A stretch of DNA of 64,000 nt. Origin: Flavobacterium sp. ALD4. GTDB taxonomy: Bacteria > Bacteroidota > Bacteroidia > Flavobacteriales > Flavobacteriaceae. Shown here in pieces: positions 36,857 through 45,755 of this stretch. Location: assembly GCF_002836475.1 (NCBI RefSeq), contig NZ_PJBJ01000024.1, positions 1 to 64,000 of the forward strand, given 5' to 3'. Below the pieces are notes generated by a model, which was not told where the DNA came from, did no database searches, and worked only from the letters and a program-made list of their open reading frames with translations. Position 1 is the stretch's first letter. The number at the start of each line of letters is the position of its first letter. The translations under genes and the position numbers were made by a program.

Positions 36857-37531
36857 ATGAGTAAAATACCAGTTTATTTTATGCCGGGACTAGCGGCTAG
36901 TGCCTCAATTTTTGAGCGAATACAACTTCCTGAAGCTGATTGTGAAATACATCTTTTAGAATGGGAGATTCCGCTGGCTAAGGAGTCTTTGGACGATTAT
37001 GCCAAGAGAATTGCAAAAAAAATTAAACGTGAAAACCCAGTTTTAGTCGGAGTTTCGTTTGGCGGTATTCTGGTTCAGGAAATGGCAAAACATATCAATG
37101 TCAGAAAAGTAATCATTATCTCGAGTGTAAAAAGTAATTTGGAGTTTCCCCGAAGGATGAAAATCGCCAAGACCACTAAGGCTTACAAACTGATTCCGAT
37201 GAGTTTGATATTAAATTTGGAGAATTTAGCTAAGTTTTCCTTTGGAGCAAAGATTACTCATAGATTAAAATTATATAAAAAATTCCTGTCGGTTCGTGAT
37301 ATCGGTTATTTGGAATGGGCAGTAGAAAAAGTGATTCTATGGGAGAGAACGGTCGCTGACGAAAGCGTAATACATATTCATGGTGACATGGATGATGTTT
37401 TTCCAATCAAGTACATTAAAGAGTGTACTGTAGTAAAGGGCGGGAGTCATATCATGATTTTGAATAAATACAGGTGGTTTAATGCTAATTTGGCTGCGGT
37501 TATTTTAGACACAAAGGTAAGTGTGGACTGA
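36857..37531 (+). CDS. Alpha/beta hydrolase
   Basis: 224 residues, no signal peptide. The oxyanion region is YFMPGLAASASIFER near the N-terminus. The nucleophile elbow is LVGVSFGGILVQEMA, with the acid in HIHGDMDDVFPIKYI and the catalytic His in KGGSHIMIL. All three residues are present, so it should be active, but the substrate cannot be predicted. 38 bp upstream of the lytic transglycosylase gene, possibly co-transcribed. Confidence 0.85.
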   Translation: MSKIPVYFMPGLAASASIFERIQLPEADCEIHLLEWEIPLAKESLDDYAKRIAKKIKRENPVLVGVSFGGILVQEMAKHINVRKVIIISSVKSNLEFPRRMKIAKTTKAYKLIPMSLILNLENLAKFSFGAKITHRLKLYKKFLSVRDIGYLEWAVEKVILWERTVADESVIHIHGDMDDVFPIKYIKECTVVKGGSHIMILNKYRWFNANLAAVILDTKVSVD

Positions 37532-37569
37532 TTGTAGCTGCCTGATATAAATGCCTAAAACAAGAAAAA

Positions 37570-38469
37570 ATGAAAAGAATAGAAAGAATAAGCGTCGTTC
37601 TTACCATAGTTTTTGCAAGTGGTTTGTTGATTTTTGCGACTACTTCTGAATCCAAAAATAAAACAGATAAAGAAAAAGTATACGTATCAAGTTATTTTCC
37701 GGTCACTGCTAATTTTGCTGGAGAAGCAACGCCGCTGAAAATTGCGGATGTCAAAGAACGCTTGGACCGGGAATTGATCGTGAACATAAATCTTCATGCG
37801 TCCACCATTTTAGCAATAAAACGAGCGAACCGGGCTTTCCCTGTAATTGAACCTATTCTTAAAAAGAACGGAATTCCGGATGACTTTAAGTATCTGGCAG
37901 TTATAGAAAGCGGTTTGGTCAATGCTGTATCCAGCGCCGGTGCGAGAGGTGTATGGCAATTCATGCCTGAAACAGCCAAGGAAAGAGGGATGGAAGTGAA
38001 TGATATTGTCGATGAACGCTACAATTTAGAAAAATCGACAGAGGGAGCCTGTAGCTATCTGTTGCGAGCCAAAGAAAAATTTGGAACTTGGACTTTAGCT
38101 GCCGCCTCTTATAATGGCGGAATGGGAGGTGTAAACAAGCAAATGGATATCCAGAAAGAATCCAATTACTATGATTTGCTTCTTACCGAAGAAACGTCCC
38201 GTTACGTATTCCGAATTTTGGCGCTAAAAGAAATTATGAGGAACCCTGAAAAATATGGATTCTCTTTAGTAAATGAAGAATTGTATACGATATTACCGAC
38301 CAGAAAAATCGAGGTGGACAGTACTATTACTGATTTAGCGGACTTCGCGAAAGCACAGGGGATAAACTATAAGATTTTGAAAATTCACAATCCTTGGCTT
38401 AGAGATAGAAAATTAGAAAATCCAACCAATAAAAAATATACGATTGAAATTCCATTAAGTGGATATTAA
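37570..38469 (+). CDS. Lytic transglycosylase (SLT/MltD-like)
   Basis: 299 residues. An N-terminal signal/anchor segment (VVLTIVFASGLLIFATTS) precedes the SLT domain at about residues 95-230: YLAVIESGLVNAVSSAGARGVWQFMPETAKERGM includes the catalytic Glu of the ES motif, and AAASYNGGMGGVNKQM the NGG signature. The C-terminal 60 residues end with a LysM-like segment (TDLADFAKAQGINYKILKIHNPWLRDRKL). It cleaves peptidoglycan glycan strands. It is followed by a broken TauE/SafE gene. Confidence 0.9.
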   Translation: MKRIERISVVLTIVFASGLLIFATTSESKNKTDKEKVYVSSYFPVTANFAGEATPLKIADVKERLDRELIVNINLHASTILAIKRANRAFPVIEPILKKNGIPDDFKYLAVIESGLVNAVSSAGARGVWQFMPETAKERGMEVNDIVDERYNLEKSTEGACSYLLRAKEKFGTWTLAAASYNGGMGGVNKQMDIQKESNYYDLLLTEETSRYVFRILALKEIMRNPEKYGFSLVNEELYTILPTRKIEVDSTITDLADFAKAQGINYKILKIHNPWLRDRKLENPTNKKYTIEIPLSGY

Positions 38470-38480
38470 TCTAAACTGAC

Positions 38481-38847
38481 ATGAAAATAACGATTCAAAC
38501 TATAATTTTGTTAATGTCTATTGGCTTACTGCGGGTGTTTTGAGCGGATTGATTGGAAGAGGTGGAGGAATAATAATAGTTTCGTTTTGGTTATTGATGG
38601 GGTTTGCACAAACACAGGTCCAAGATATAAGTTTAGCGGCCTTATTGTCGCCCGTTACGTTGCTGTTATTAAGTAGCACAAAGCAGGGTTTATAGGTTGG
38701 CGCTTTGCAATCATAATTTCATTGGTATTTGTGGTAGGCGTTTATTTTGGGAGTAAAATGGTCATTCATGTTTATCAAAATACATTGAAGAAAGTTTTTG
38801 CGTTTAGGTTGTTAGTTCTTGGGGGATTCCTTCTCTATGAAAAATGA
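38481..38847 (+). pseudogene. Broken TauE/SafE-family membrane transporter gene
   Basis: The ATG at 38481 opens MKITIQTIILLMSIGLL, then a shift is needed for AGVLSGLIGRGGGIIIVSF and LLMGFAQTQVQDISLAALLS, which ends in TAG. A further one-base shift gives AGFIGWRFAIIISLVFVVG and YFGSKMVIHVYQNTLKKVFA to TGA at 38847. The pieces match the single-repeat half of TauE/SafE proteins (GxxSGLxGxGGGxxxVP; KKxFAxxL). At least two frameshifts, so it is not functional. A weak hairpin (GCAGCTT / AAGCTGC, 38898-38940) follows. Confidence 0.8.
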
Positions 38848-38980
38848 TGAAAGTAAAAAGCGCTTGAGAATCTCTTCTGTTTAAACTACAAAAAAATGCA
38901 GCTTCGCAATTACTATTTTTAAATAGACCTGCAAAGCTGCGCTTTCTTATTGTTTTTTAGTTCCTAAGGGAATAAAAGTA

Positions 38981-39010
38981 AAAAAGGCAAATGATGTCAT
39001 TTGCCTTTTT
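38981..39010 (-). terminator. Strong terminator, convergent region
   Basis: AAAAAGGCAAAT / ATTTGCC-type inverted repeat over 38981-39010 (14 bp arms, tiny loop), with A- and T-runs at each side, so it can act in both directions. It lies just past the stop at 39015. Confidence 0.85.
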
Positions 39011-39014
39011 TAAA

Positions 39015-39530
39015 TTATATCTTTTTCATTTGACCTTTCATCATGGTGATCTGTTCTTTCAACATACCTTGTTTGTCTAGTCTTTTTGCTTCGTTTAGAA
39101 GGTTAGTTGCCTCTAGCTTTCTTCTTCTTGACATTGCAACTCCGGCAAGATTCAATTTGGCTACAGCCAAATCCATATCCATAGACAAGCCTAATTCGAT
39201 TGCCTTCTTGAAATATTTCTCTGCCTGATTGATGTTAGTTTGCGAAAGCATGATTCCGTGCAGGTAATTGAAGTACCCTTGTTGTTTTCTTACTAAGGCA
39301 GTTTCCGGATTTTTAATGAATACCAGCCATTTTTTGGCACCTTCAAAATCCTGTTTTCTTAGTTTTAAGAACGCTAATAAGATGAATTCATTTTTGAAGT
39401 AAAGGAAAATTGGAATTGCAGTCAATAATATAAGGAAAATCCCATTGCCAATATTGTTTTCAGTAAATTGCCAAATGCCAGTAATTACCAGAAGTCCGGC
39501 GATAATAAGTTTAATATTCTTGTGAAACAT
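39015..39530 (-). CDS. Membrane-anchored tetratricopeptide-like protein (DUF2892-like start)
   Basis: 171 residues. Two N-terminal membrane helices (IKLIIAGLLVITGIWQF and IFLILLTAIPIFLYF) are followed by three TPR-like helix pairs (GYFNYLHGIMLSQTNINQAEKYFKKAIELGL; AVAKLNLAGVAMSRRRKLEATNLLNEAKRL). Such proteins usually serve as scaffolds. It faces the rpmH promoter and its role is unknown. Confidence 0.75.
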   Translation of the reverse strand: MFHKNIKLIIAGLLVITGIWQFTENNIGNGIFLILLTAIPIFLYFKNEFILLAFLKLRKQDFEGAKKWLVFIKNPETALVRKQQGYFNYLHGIMLSQTNINQAEKYFKKAIELGLSMDMDLAVAKLNLAGVAMSRRRKLEATNLLNEAKRLDKQGMLKEQITMMKGQMKKI

Positions 39531-39593
39531 AGTATGATTGTTTTATGAACGCAAATATAGTAAAATGAATTGAAAATATTTTTACAAAACTAC

Positions 39594-39623
39594 TTGTGAG
39601 AAAAAAAAGTCTTTGTATATTTG
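39594..39623 (+). promoter_or_regulatory. Promoter of rpmH
   Basis: TTG at 39594-39596, 19 bp, then TATATTTG at 39616-39623, a perfect match to the Bacteroidota consensus. It is 71 bp upstream of the rpmH start codon. Confidence 0.85.
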
Positions 39624-39694
39624 CACTCGGTTTTAGGGTAACAGATATTCAAAAACGGGAAGACATATAAATAAGATTTTAAAGATACAAAGCA

Positions 39695-39856
39695 ATGAGC
39701 AAAAGAACGTTTCAACCATCGAAAAGAAAAAGAAGAAATAAGCACGGATTCATGGACAGAATGGAGACTCCGAATGGAAGAAAAGTTCTTGCTAGAAGAA
39801 GAGCTAAAGGAAGACATAAATTGACTGTTTCTTGCGAACCAAGACACAAAAAATAA
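39695..39856 (+). CDS. rpmH: 50S ribosomal protein L34
   Basis: 53 residues: [19 protein letters not shown], then [20 protein letters not shown] and [14 protein letters not shown]. This is the complete L34 pattern with the slightly longer C-terminus usual in Bacteroidota. It is below common length cut-offs and easily missed; the longer open frame on the opposite strand is a shadow. Own promoter and terminator. In this window rpmH is not next to rnpA, dnaA or yidC, in contrast to the classic arrangement. Confidence 0.97.
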   Translation: MSKRTFQPSKRKRRNKHGFMDRMETPNGRKVLARRRAKGRHKLTVSCEPRHKK

Positions 39857-39875
39857 TGTTTGTATAAACATAAAT

Positions 39876-39908
39876 AAGGCGTTACTTTTTTTAGTATCGC
39901 CTTTTTTT
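39876..39908 (+). terminator. Terminator of rpmH
   Basis: AAGGCG / CGCCTT stem with further ACT / AGT pairing inside, followed by T7. Confidence 0.8.
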
Positions 39909-40012
39909 ATACCTATTCGTTAAAATATAATTAAGGTTCAGGTTTAAGGTCTTTAAGTTCAGTAACTTTAGCCTTTCTAAAAACAACTACACAACACACT
40001 AACTTCAATACA

Positions 40013-42865
40013 ATGCCAAAAGATACTTCCATAAAATCAGTCTTAATTATAGGTTCAGGTCCTATTGTTATTGGTCAAGCATGTGAATTTGATTATGCGG
40101 GATCACAATCTGCTCGTTCTATCCGTGAGGAAGGAATTGAGGTTATTCTTATCAATTCAAATCCGGCAACAATTATGACCGACCCATCCATGGCCGATCA
40201 TATTTATTTGAAACCCCTAACGACTAAGTCGATAATTGAAATTTTAAAAGCGCATCCTCAAATCGATTCTGTTTTACCTACCATGGGCGGACAAACGGCT
40301 TTGAATTTGTGTTTAGAAGCAGACGAAAAAGGAATTTGGCAAGATTTCGGAGTAAGAATGATAGGTGTTGATGTAAATGCTATCAATATTACGGAGAACA
40401 GAGAGGAATTTAAACAATTGCTAAAAAAGATAAATGTACCCTCTGCACCTGCGGAAATATGTACTTCTTACCTTAGGGGAAAAGAAATTGCACAGGAATT
40501 TGGTTTCCCGCTGGTAATCCGTCCCTCGTTTACCTTAGGTGGAACCGGAGCGGCTATTGTTTATAAAAAAGAAGATTTTGACACTCTCTTAACCAGAGGT
40601 TTAGAAGCGTCGCCTATTCATGAAGTTTTGATTGACAAAGCGTTAATGGGTTGGAAAGAATACGAATTGGAACTTTTGAGAGATAAGAATGACAATGTTG
40701 TCATCATCTGTTCCATCGAAAACATGGACCCAATGGGTATTCATACAGGGGATTCCATTACGGTGGCGCCAGCGATGACTTTATCGGATACCACGTTTCA
40801 AAGAATGCGTGATTATGCAATCTTGATGATGCGCAGCATCGGAAACTTTGCCGGAGGTTGTAACGTGCAGTTTGCCGTTTCACCGGACGAAAAAGAAGAC
40901 ATTGTAGCGATTGAAATCAATCCTCGTGTGTCTCGTTCTTCTGCATTGGCGTCTAAAGCGACGGGTTATCCAATTGCAAAGATCGCTACAAAACTAGCTT
41001 TAGGATACAACTTGGATGAATTGCAGAACCAAATTACAAAATCGACTTCAGCTTTGTTCGAGCCAACTTTGGATTATGTAATTGTCAAAATTCCACGTTG
41101 GAACTTTGACAAATTTGAAGGTGCCGACAGAACGTTAGGACTTCAAATGAAATCAGTAGGTGAAGTGATGGGAATTGGACGTTCGTTCCAGGAAGCCCTT
41201 CATAAAGCGACTCAATCATTAGAAATAAAAAGAAATGGTCTGGGTGCTGACGGAAAAGGATATACAAACTACGAACAAATTATAGAGAAATTGACTTTTG
41301 CGAGTTGGGATCGTGTTTTTGTGATTTATGATGCTATTGCAATGGGAATTCCATTAAGCCGTATACATGAAATCACTAAAATCGATATGTGGTTCTTGAA
41401 ACAATATGAAGAGCTTTATGCTTTAGAGAAAGAAATCTCTACTTATAAAGTGGAGGATTTACCAAGAGAGCTTTTGCTTGAAGCGAAACAAAAAGGATTT
41501 GCCGACAGACAAATTGCACACATGGTGCGTTGTTTAGAAAGTCAGGTGCATACTTTGCGTATTGATATGAACATCAATCGTGTATTCAAATTAGTAGATA
41601 CTTGTGCGGCGGAATTCAAAGCCAAAACGCCTTATTACTATTCGACTTTTGAAGCCGAAATTGAAAAAGCAGACGGAACACGTTACGTCGACAATGAAAG
41701 TGTTGTTACCGATAAAAAGAAGATAATCGTTCTTGGCTCTGGCCCAAATAGGATTGGACAAGGAATTGAATTTGATTATTCATGTGTTCATGGAGTACTT
41801 GCAGCGCAAGAGTGCGGTTATGAGACTATCATGATCAACTGTAATCCTGAAACGGTTTCTACTGATTTTGATACAGCTGATAAATTGTATTTTGAACCCG
41901 TTTTCTGGGAACACATCTACGATATTATCAAACATGAAAAGCCAGAAGGTGTAATTGTGCAATTAGGTGGACAAACTGCCTTAAAATTGGCAGAGAAGCT
42001 TTCTAAATACGGTATAAAAATTATTGGAACTAGCTTTGATGCTTTGGATTTAGCCGAAGACAGAGGGCGTTTCTCCGAATTGCTAACTGACTTAAAAATT
42101 CCTTTTCCACAGTTCGGAATTGCTGAAACTGCTGATGAAGCTTCAGCTTTAGCTGATACTTTAGATTTTCCTTTATTGATTCGTCCTTCTTATGTATTGG
42201 GTGGTCAGGGAATGAAGATTGTAATCAACAAGCAAGAACTAGAGGAGCATGTTGTAAATTTATTAAAAACAATTCCTGGAAATAAATTACTTTTAGATCA
42301 CTATCTTGATGGTGCGATAGAAGCAGAAGCAGATGCAATTTGCGACGGAGAAAATGTGTATATCATAGGAATTATGGAACACATCGAGCCATGTGGAGTG
42401 CACTCTGGAGACAGTAATGCAACTTTGCCTCCTTTTAATTTAGGAGAACTAGTAATGCAACAAATAAAAGATCATACTAAGAAAATCGCACTGGGTTTAA
42501 GGACTGTTGGTTTAATCAATGTTCAGTTTGCTATAAAAGATGAGATCGTTTATATTATTGAAGCGAATCCTAGAGCTTCTAGAACAGTTCCATTTATAGC
42601 AAAAGCATACGGAGAACCTTATGTGAATTATGCAACGAAAGTAATGTTAGGTCACAATAAAGTAACCGACTTTAAATTTAACCCGCAATTAAAAGGATAC
42701 GCGATAAAGCAGCCTGTTTTTTCTTTCAGTAAGTTTCATAATGTAAACAAAGCACTAGGACCAGAAATGAAATCAACAGGGGAAAGTATCTTGTTTATTG
42801 ACGACCTGAAAGACGATCAATTCTATGAATTGTACTCTAGACGTAAAATGTATTTGAGCAAGTAA
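40013..42865 (+). CDS. carB: Carbamoyl-phosphate synthase, large subunit
   Basis: 950 residues. Two ATP-grasp halves: the first with SVLIIGSGPIVIGQACEFDYAGSQ and RPSFTLGGTGAAIV, the second with IIVLGSGPNRIGQGIEFDYSCVH and RPSYVLGGQGMKIV. The C-terminal allosteric (MGS-like) domain of E. coli (1073 residues) is largely missing, as in other Bacteroidota. It makes carbamoyl phosphate for arginine and pyrimidines from bicarbonate, ATP and ammonia delivered by CarA. No carA is in the window, so the small subunit is encoded elsewhere. Confidence 0.97.
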   Translation: MPKDTSIKSVLIIGSGPIVIGQACEFDYAGSQSARSIREEGIEVILINSNPATIMTDPSMADHIYLKPLTTKSIIEILKAHPQIDSVLPTMGGQTALNLCLEADEKGIWQDFGVRMIGVDVNAINITENREEFKQLLKKINVPSAPAEICTSYLRGKEIAQEFGFPLVIRPSFTLGGTGAAIVYKKEDFDTLLTRGLEASPIHEVLIDKALMGWKEYELELLRDKNDNVVIICSIENMDPMGIHTGDSITVAPAMTLSDTTFQRMRDYAILMMRSIGNFAGGCNVQFAVSPDEKEDIVAIEINPRVSRSSALASKATGYPIAKIATKLALGYNLDELQNQITKSTSALFEPTLDYVIVKIPRWNFDKFEGADRTLGLQMKSVGEVMGIGRSFQEALHKATQSLEIKRNGLGADGKGYTNYEQIIEKLTFASWDRVFVIYDAIAMGIPLSRIHEITKIDMWFLKQYEELYALEKEISTYKVEDLPRELLLEAKQKGFADRQIAHMVRCLESQVHTLRIDMNINRVFKLVDTCAAEFKAKTPYYYSTFEAEIEKADGTRYVDNESVVTDKKKIIVLGSGPNRIGQGIEFDYSCVHGVLAAQECGYETIMINCNPETVSTDFDTADKLYFEPVFWEHIYDIIKHEKPEGVIVQLGGQTALKLAEKLSKYGIKIIGTSFDALDLAEDRGRFSELLTDLKIPFPQFGIAETADEASALADTLDFPLLIRPSYVLGGQGMKIVINKQELEEHVVNLLKTIPGNKLLLDHYLDGAIEAEADAICDGENVYIIGIMEHIEPCGVHSGDSNATLPPFNLGELVMQQIKDHTKKIALGLRTVGLINVQFAIKDEIVYIIEANPRASRTVPFIAKAYGEPYVNYATKVMLGHNKVTDFKFNPQLKGYAIKQPVFSFSKFHNVNKALGPEMKSTGESILFIDDLKDDQFYELYSRRKMYLSK

Positions 42866-42884
42866 GCTTGAATTGAATATATTG

Positions 42885-42912
42885 AAAAAGCCCCTTGATT
42901 GGGGCTTTTTTT
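42885..42912 (+). terminator. Terminator of carB
   Basis: Perfect 10-bp stem AAAAAGCCCC / GGGGCTTTTT, loop TTGATT, then a T-run. Confidence 0.92.
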
Positions 42913-42982
42913 GTGGGATAAATTTATTTTTTAGGTGTGTACGAGTGGAACAATTGTAGAAGTGGGGGAGTCCTGTATTTTA

Positions 42983-43484
42983 TTATTCAAAAACTACTTT
43001 ATTGATGCCGGGTAATTGCAATGAGTTAACTTCTATTTCCGGACGACAATTACACATGGTTATTGAAATACCAGCTGACCCTTCGATGGTAGTAATATAA
43101 GCAGTATTTCCTGCTACTTTTATGGTGGTTTACTCCATAATTCTATTGCACTTTCCAGAAGTAACAGTCATTACTGTGGCTTTTGCTAATCTATTTAGGG
43201 TCATTTTGTCTACGACTGTGTTTGTTGTTACTTTAGGAGTAATGGTCTTTCTGTATCCGTCGCTGTCGCTAACAGCTCCATTGCAATAGTCTAGAGTGTC
43301 TTCATTTGATGATAGATACGTTAGATAAGTTTCAAGTTTTGCAGGGAGGGACTGGGTTGGTTCTTGGTTTTGCTTCGTTACTTCTGGATTACTATCTTGG
43401 CTATTCTCTGGTAAAAGACGGGTTTGCTGTTTACACTTATGTAACGGCTGCGATAAACAAAGCTATTAAAATTATTTTTTTCAT
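42983..43484 (-). pseudogene. Broken gene for a probable lipoprotein
   Basis: The minus-strand ATG at 43482-43484 opens MKKIILIALFIAAVT. One base must be skipped near 43445 to continue into CKQQTRLLPENSQDSNPEVT and an open frame through LPAKLETYLTYLSSNEDTLD to IME. It meets TAA at 43130-43132 and continues open afterwards (TIKVAGNTAYITTIEGSAG, ISITMCNCRPEIEVNSLQLP) to the stop at 42983. With the shift restored, the signal is a clear lipobox ending in Cys. One frameshift plus one nonsense codon. The protein family is not recognised. The plus-strand open frame 43306-43650 lies antisense to it and is not counted. Confidence 0.65.
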
Positions 43485-43613
43485 GGATTTAGTAATGACT
43501 GGTATAAATAAAATGGATGTTTTACAACATCCCTTGGGTAGAAGAGCTTTCGAGAATAAGTATTTAGCTATAGCTATAGCTGTGGTGTCTTTATTTAGTA
43601 GTGTTAAGTTCTT

Positions 43614-43951
43614 TTTTTTAGTGCTCTTTCAACTCGAAAGATTAAAATAAGAACCATCGTAATCATTAAACCTAAACCCAGAAACATTGCTATTTTTCCG
43701 CTAGGATAATACAAGTAACCTGCTAGTCCACTTAAAGTTAATATTCCTCCGAGTTTCATCATCTCAATTGAAGCATGCTTTTGTGCAAAGTCCTATTTTG
43801 CTATATTTTTCATAGAGCTATTCGTTCTGTAGCCATATAGCGAGTTTATCTTTTTTGGAGGAAACTTCAACAGTACCAGACCTGCAATCATAAATAGTGG
43901 TCCAGATGTTATTGGTATTAAAAACAAAGGGTTTTCAAATATACTGGTCAT
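43614..43951 (-). pseudogene. SdpI-family membrane protein gene with one nonsense codon
   Basis: The reading frame runs from the ATG at 43949-43951 to the stop at 43614 with a single interruption, TAG at 43793-43795. It has membrane segments LFLIPITSGPLFMIAGLVLL, GGILTLSGLAGYLYY and IAMFLGLGLMITMVLILIF, and the SdpI signature NSLYGYRTNSSMKNIAK followed by the stop and DFAQKHA; intact relatives have Trp at this point (TGG to TAG is one base change). SdpI proteins confer immunity to the SdpC toxin in Bacillus; the role of the flavobacterial ones is unknown. The DUF3784 gene ends 3 bp before its start. Confidence 0.85.
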
Positions 43952-43954
43952 AAG

Positions 43955-44263
43955 TCATTCTTTAATTTTGTATTTTTTTGAATTTGATTTAATCAACAAA
44001 TAAGGAACTCCAATAAGCATTGAACTCCAAAAAGTATACTGTTCAATTTTTGGATCTTCAAACCATTTTGCTGCAAAAAATCCAAGAATAATTAGCAAAG
44101 CCATACCAAACATTGCATTTCTAAAGACTGATGCTATTGCTTTAATATTATATTTTTCCTGTTCTTCTTTCGGCATGGTGTTGTAGCCTGCTATCAGGAA
44201 ATACATTTTTCCGTATTTTATTAAAATCCCAAGTATTATAAATACTATAGCAACTACAATCAT
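43955..44263 (-). CDS. DUF3784 family membrane protein
   Basis: 102 residues with three membrane helices (VVAIVFIILGILI; MFGMALLIILGFFAA; MLIGVPYLLI). The motif YFLIAGYNTMPKEEQEKYNIKAI is the DUF3784 hallmark. It pairs with the SdpI-family gene (3-bp gap) as in many Bacteroidota and Firmicutes, where the two often occur together. The function is unknown. This gene is intact although its partner is broken. Confidence 0.85.
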   Translation of the reverse strand: MIVVAIVFIILGILIKYGKMYFLIAGYNTMPKEEQEKYNIKAIASVFRNAMFGMALLIILGFFAAKWFEDPKIEQYTFWSSMLIGVPYLLIKSNSKKYKIKE

Positions 44264-44418
44264 TTTCTATTCTGTTTTTTTTCTAAGGCATTACGACTTG
44301 TAGGTATTTACTAATCAACAGCTTCTGTTTCTTTGGGTAAATATATATCATTTTAGCTACAGATATTTAGAAGAGCTGTAATTTAAGTTGCTTTACTAGT
44401 ATTGCATTATAATAGCTC

Positions 44419-44859
44419 TCAATCTACAACTTGAATTCTCATGTGTTCATGAGGAATACCTACTTCCACAAAAGGTTCGCCATAGATTTCGAACCCTAAA
44501 TTCAAATAAAAGGGAACGGCATTATCTCGAGCATGAGAAACCACTTCTTTAATTCCGTTAGCGTTACAAAAAAACAGCAATTCCTTCACTAATAATTTTC
44601 CGATGCCTTTTCCTTGTTGGTTCGTTTCCACCGCCATTTGCATGAGTTGGGTTTTGGTTTTTTCAGGGTTTAGCGGATTTAATACCACACAGCCCATGAC
44701 AGCATCATTCTCAACCGCCACAAAATGCCAGGCCTTTTGATCGTGCATTTCCCAAGCATGGTCTGGAATGCCAATGGGGCGTAATAAAATACGGTTTCTT
44801 AGATCGGTTTCTAATTGATAAAGAGGATTGGAGGTTTCAATGCGCTGTATAGTAATCAT
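44419..44859 (-). CDS. GNAT-family N-acetyltransferase
   Basis: 146 residues. The acetyl-CoA loop is VETNQQGKGIGKLLVKELLFFCN, preceded by MGCVVLNPLNPEKTKTQLMQMAV and followed by the usual VVSHARDNAVPFYLNLGFEIYGE. Substrate unknown; it resembles the ElaA/YjcF-like group. It is the last gene of the minus-strand cluster and overlaps the DUF808 stop by one base (TAATG). Confidence 0.88.
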   Translation of the reverse strand: MITIQRIETSNPLYQLETDLRNRILLRPIGIPDHAWEMHDQKAWHFVAVENDAVMGCVVLNPLNPEKTKTQLMQMAVETNQQGKGIGKLLVKELLFFCNANGIKEVVSHARDNAVPFYLNLGFEIYGEPFVEVGIPHEHMRIQVVD

Positions 44860-45752
44860 TAATTTGTAGTATCTAAATTTTTAACGGTGTCGTTTTTCTT
44901 GCCAAATATTTTTTTATATCCTTTTACAAGTACTAATGCTATGATTCCACCAACAAGTCCAGCGAGGTACTCTCCAACTATCGAAGGCAGGTTTTGTAGT
45001 AAATGATGCACCGGTTCAATTTTATGCATGAATATTCCTCCTGCAACTAAAATCAATGCAATGGTTCCTATAAAGGCGAGGCTTTTAATGACTATGGGTA
45101 GCAATTGGATCAACTGCTTGCCAATAAATTTAGAGGTTTTACTTCTATTAGCAGTTAGTAGCATTCCTAAATCATCCATTCGTACGATAGCAGCGACAAT
45201 TCCATAGACTCCTACGGTGGCTAAAAAGGCGATAAATGTGACCACAATAACTTGGGTCGTGATTGGTTTCCCTTCTACGCTACCTAAGGCTATAATTACA
45301 ATTTCTACTGATAATATAAAATCAGTTAGTATGGCTGCTTTTATTTTTCCTTTTTCGAGAGCTAATACTTCCTCTTTGCTCGGGATTATGGTGTCAATTT
45401 TAGTGACCTCATGTTCATGGGGAACTATGTATTCGTATATTTTTTCAGCACCTTCGAAAGCAAGATAAATAGCGCCTAATATAAGTACGACTGTGATTAA
45501 CCAGGGTACAAAATAACTTAATACAAAAGCGAGCGGTAGGATTATCAATTTGTTTAAAAAAGATCCTTTTGTTATCGCCCACAAGACAGGAATTTCTCTG
45601 GAGGAAACAAATCCCGATGCTTTTTCAGCATTAACAGCTAAGTCATCCCCTAATATTCCTGCTGTTTTTTTAGTAGCTATTTTACTCATCACCACAACGT
45701 CATCCATAAGTGCTGCGATATCGTCCAGCAGTGCAAAAATTCCTGATGCCAT
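44859..45752 (-). CDS. DUF808 (YedI-like) membrane protein
   Basis: 297 residues with several membrane helices. Typical DUF808 start MASGIFALLDDIAALMDDVVVMSKIATKKTAGILGDDLAVNAEKASGF, then GSFLNKLIILPLAFVLSYF, KIKAAILTDFILSVEIVIIALGSV and a C-terminal GLVGGIIALVLVKGYKKIF. Function unknown. It lies 3 bp downstream of the dienelactone hydrolase gene and is co-transcribed. Confidence 0.9.
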   Translation of the reverse strand: MASGIFALLDDIAALMDDVVVMSKIATKKTAGILGDDLAVNAEKASGFVSSREIPVLWAITKGSFLNKLIILPLAFVLSYFVPWLITVVLILGAIYLAFEGAEKIYEYIVPHEHEVTKIDTIIPSKEEVLALEKGKIKAAILTDFILSVEIVIIALGSVEGKPITTQVIVVTFIAFLATVGVYGIVAAIVRMDDLGMLLTANRSKTSKFIGKQLIQLLPIVIKSLAFIGTIALILVAGGIFMHKIEPVHHLLQNLPSIVGEYLAGLVGGIIALVLVKGYKKIFGKKNDTVKNLDTTN

Positions 45753-45755
45753 AAT

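Noticed and set aside
39590..39871. 93-codon open frame on the minus strand
   Set aside because: It is antisense to rpmH, whose 53-residue L34 product is unmistakable on the plus strand with a promoter and terminator.
43306..43650. 114-codon plus-strand open frame with apparent membrane segments
   Set aside because: It lies antisense to the decayed lipoprotein gene and the SdpI tail, whose minus-strand frames carry clear protein signatures.
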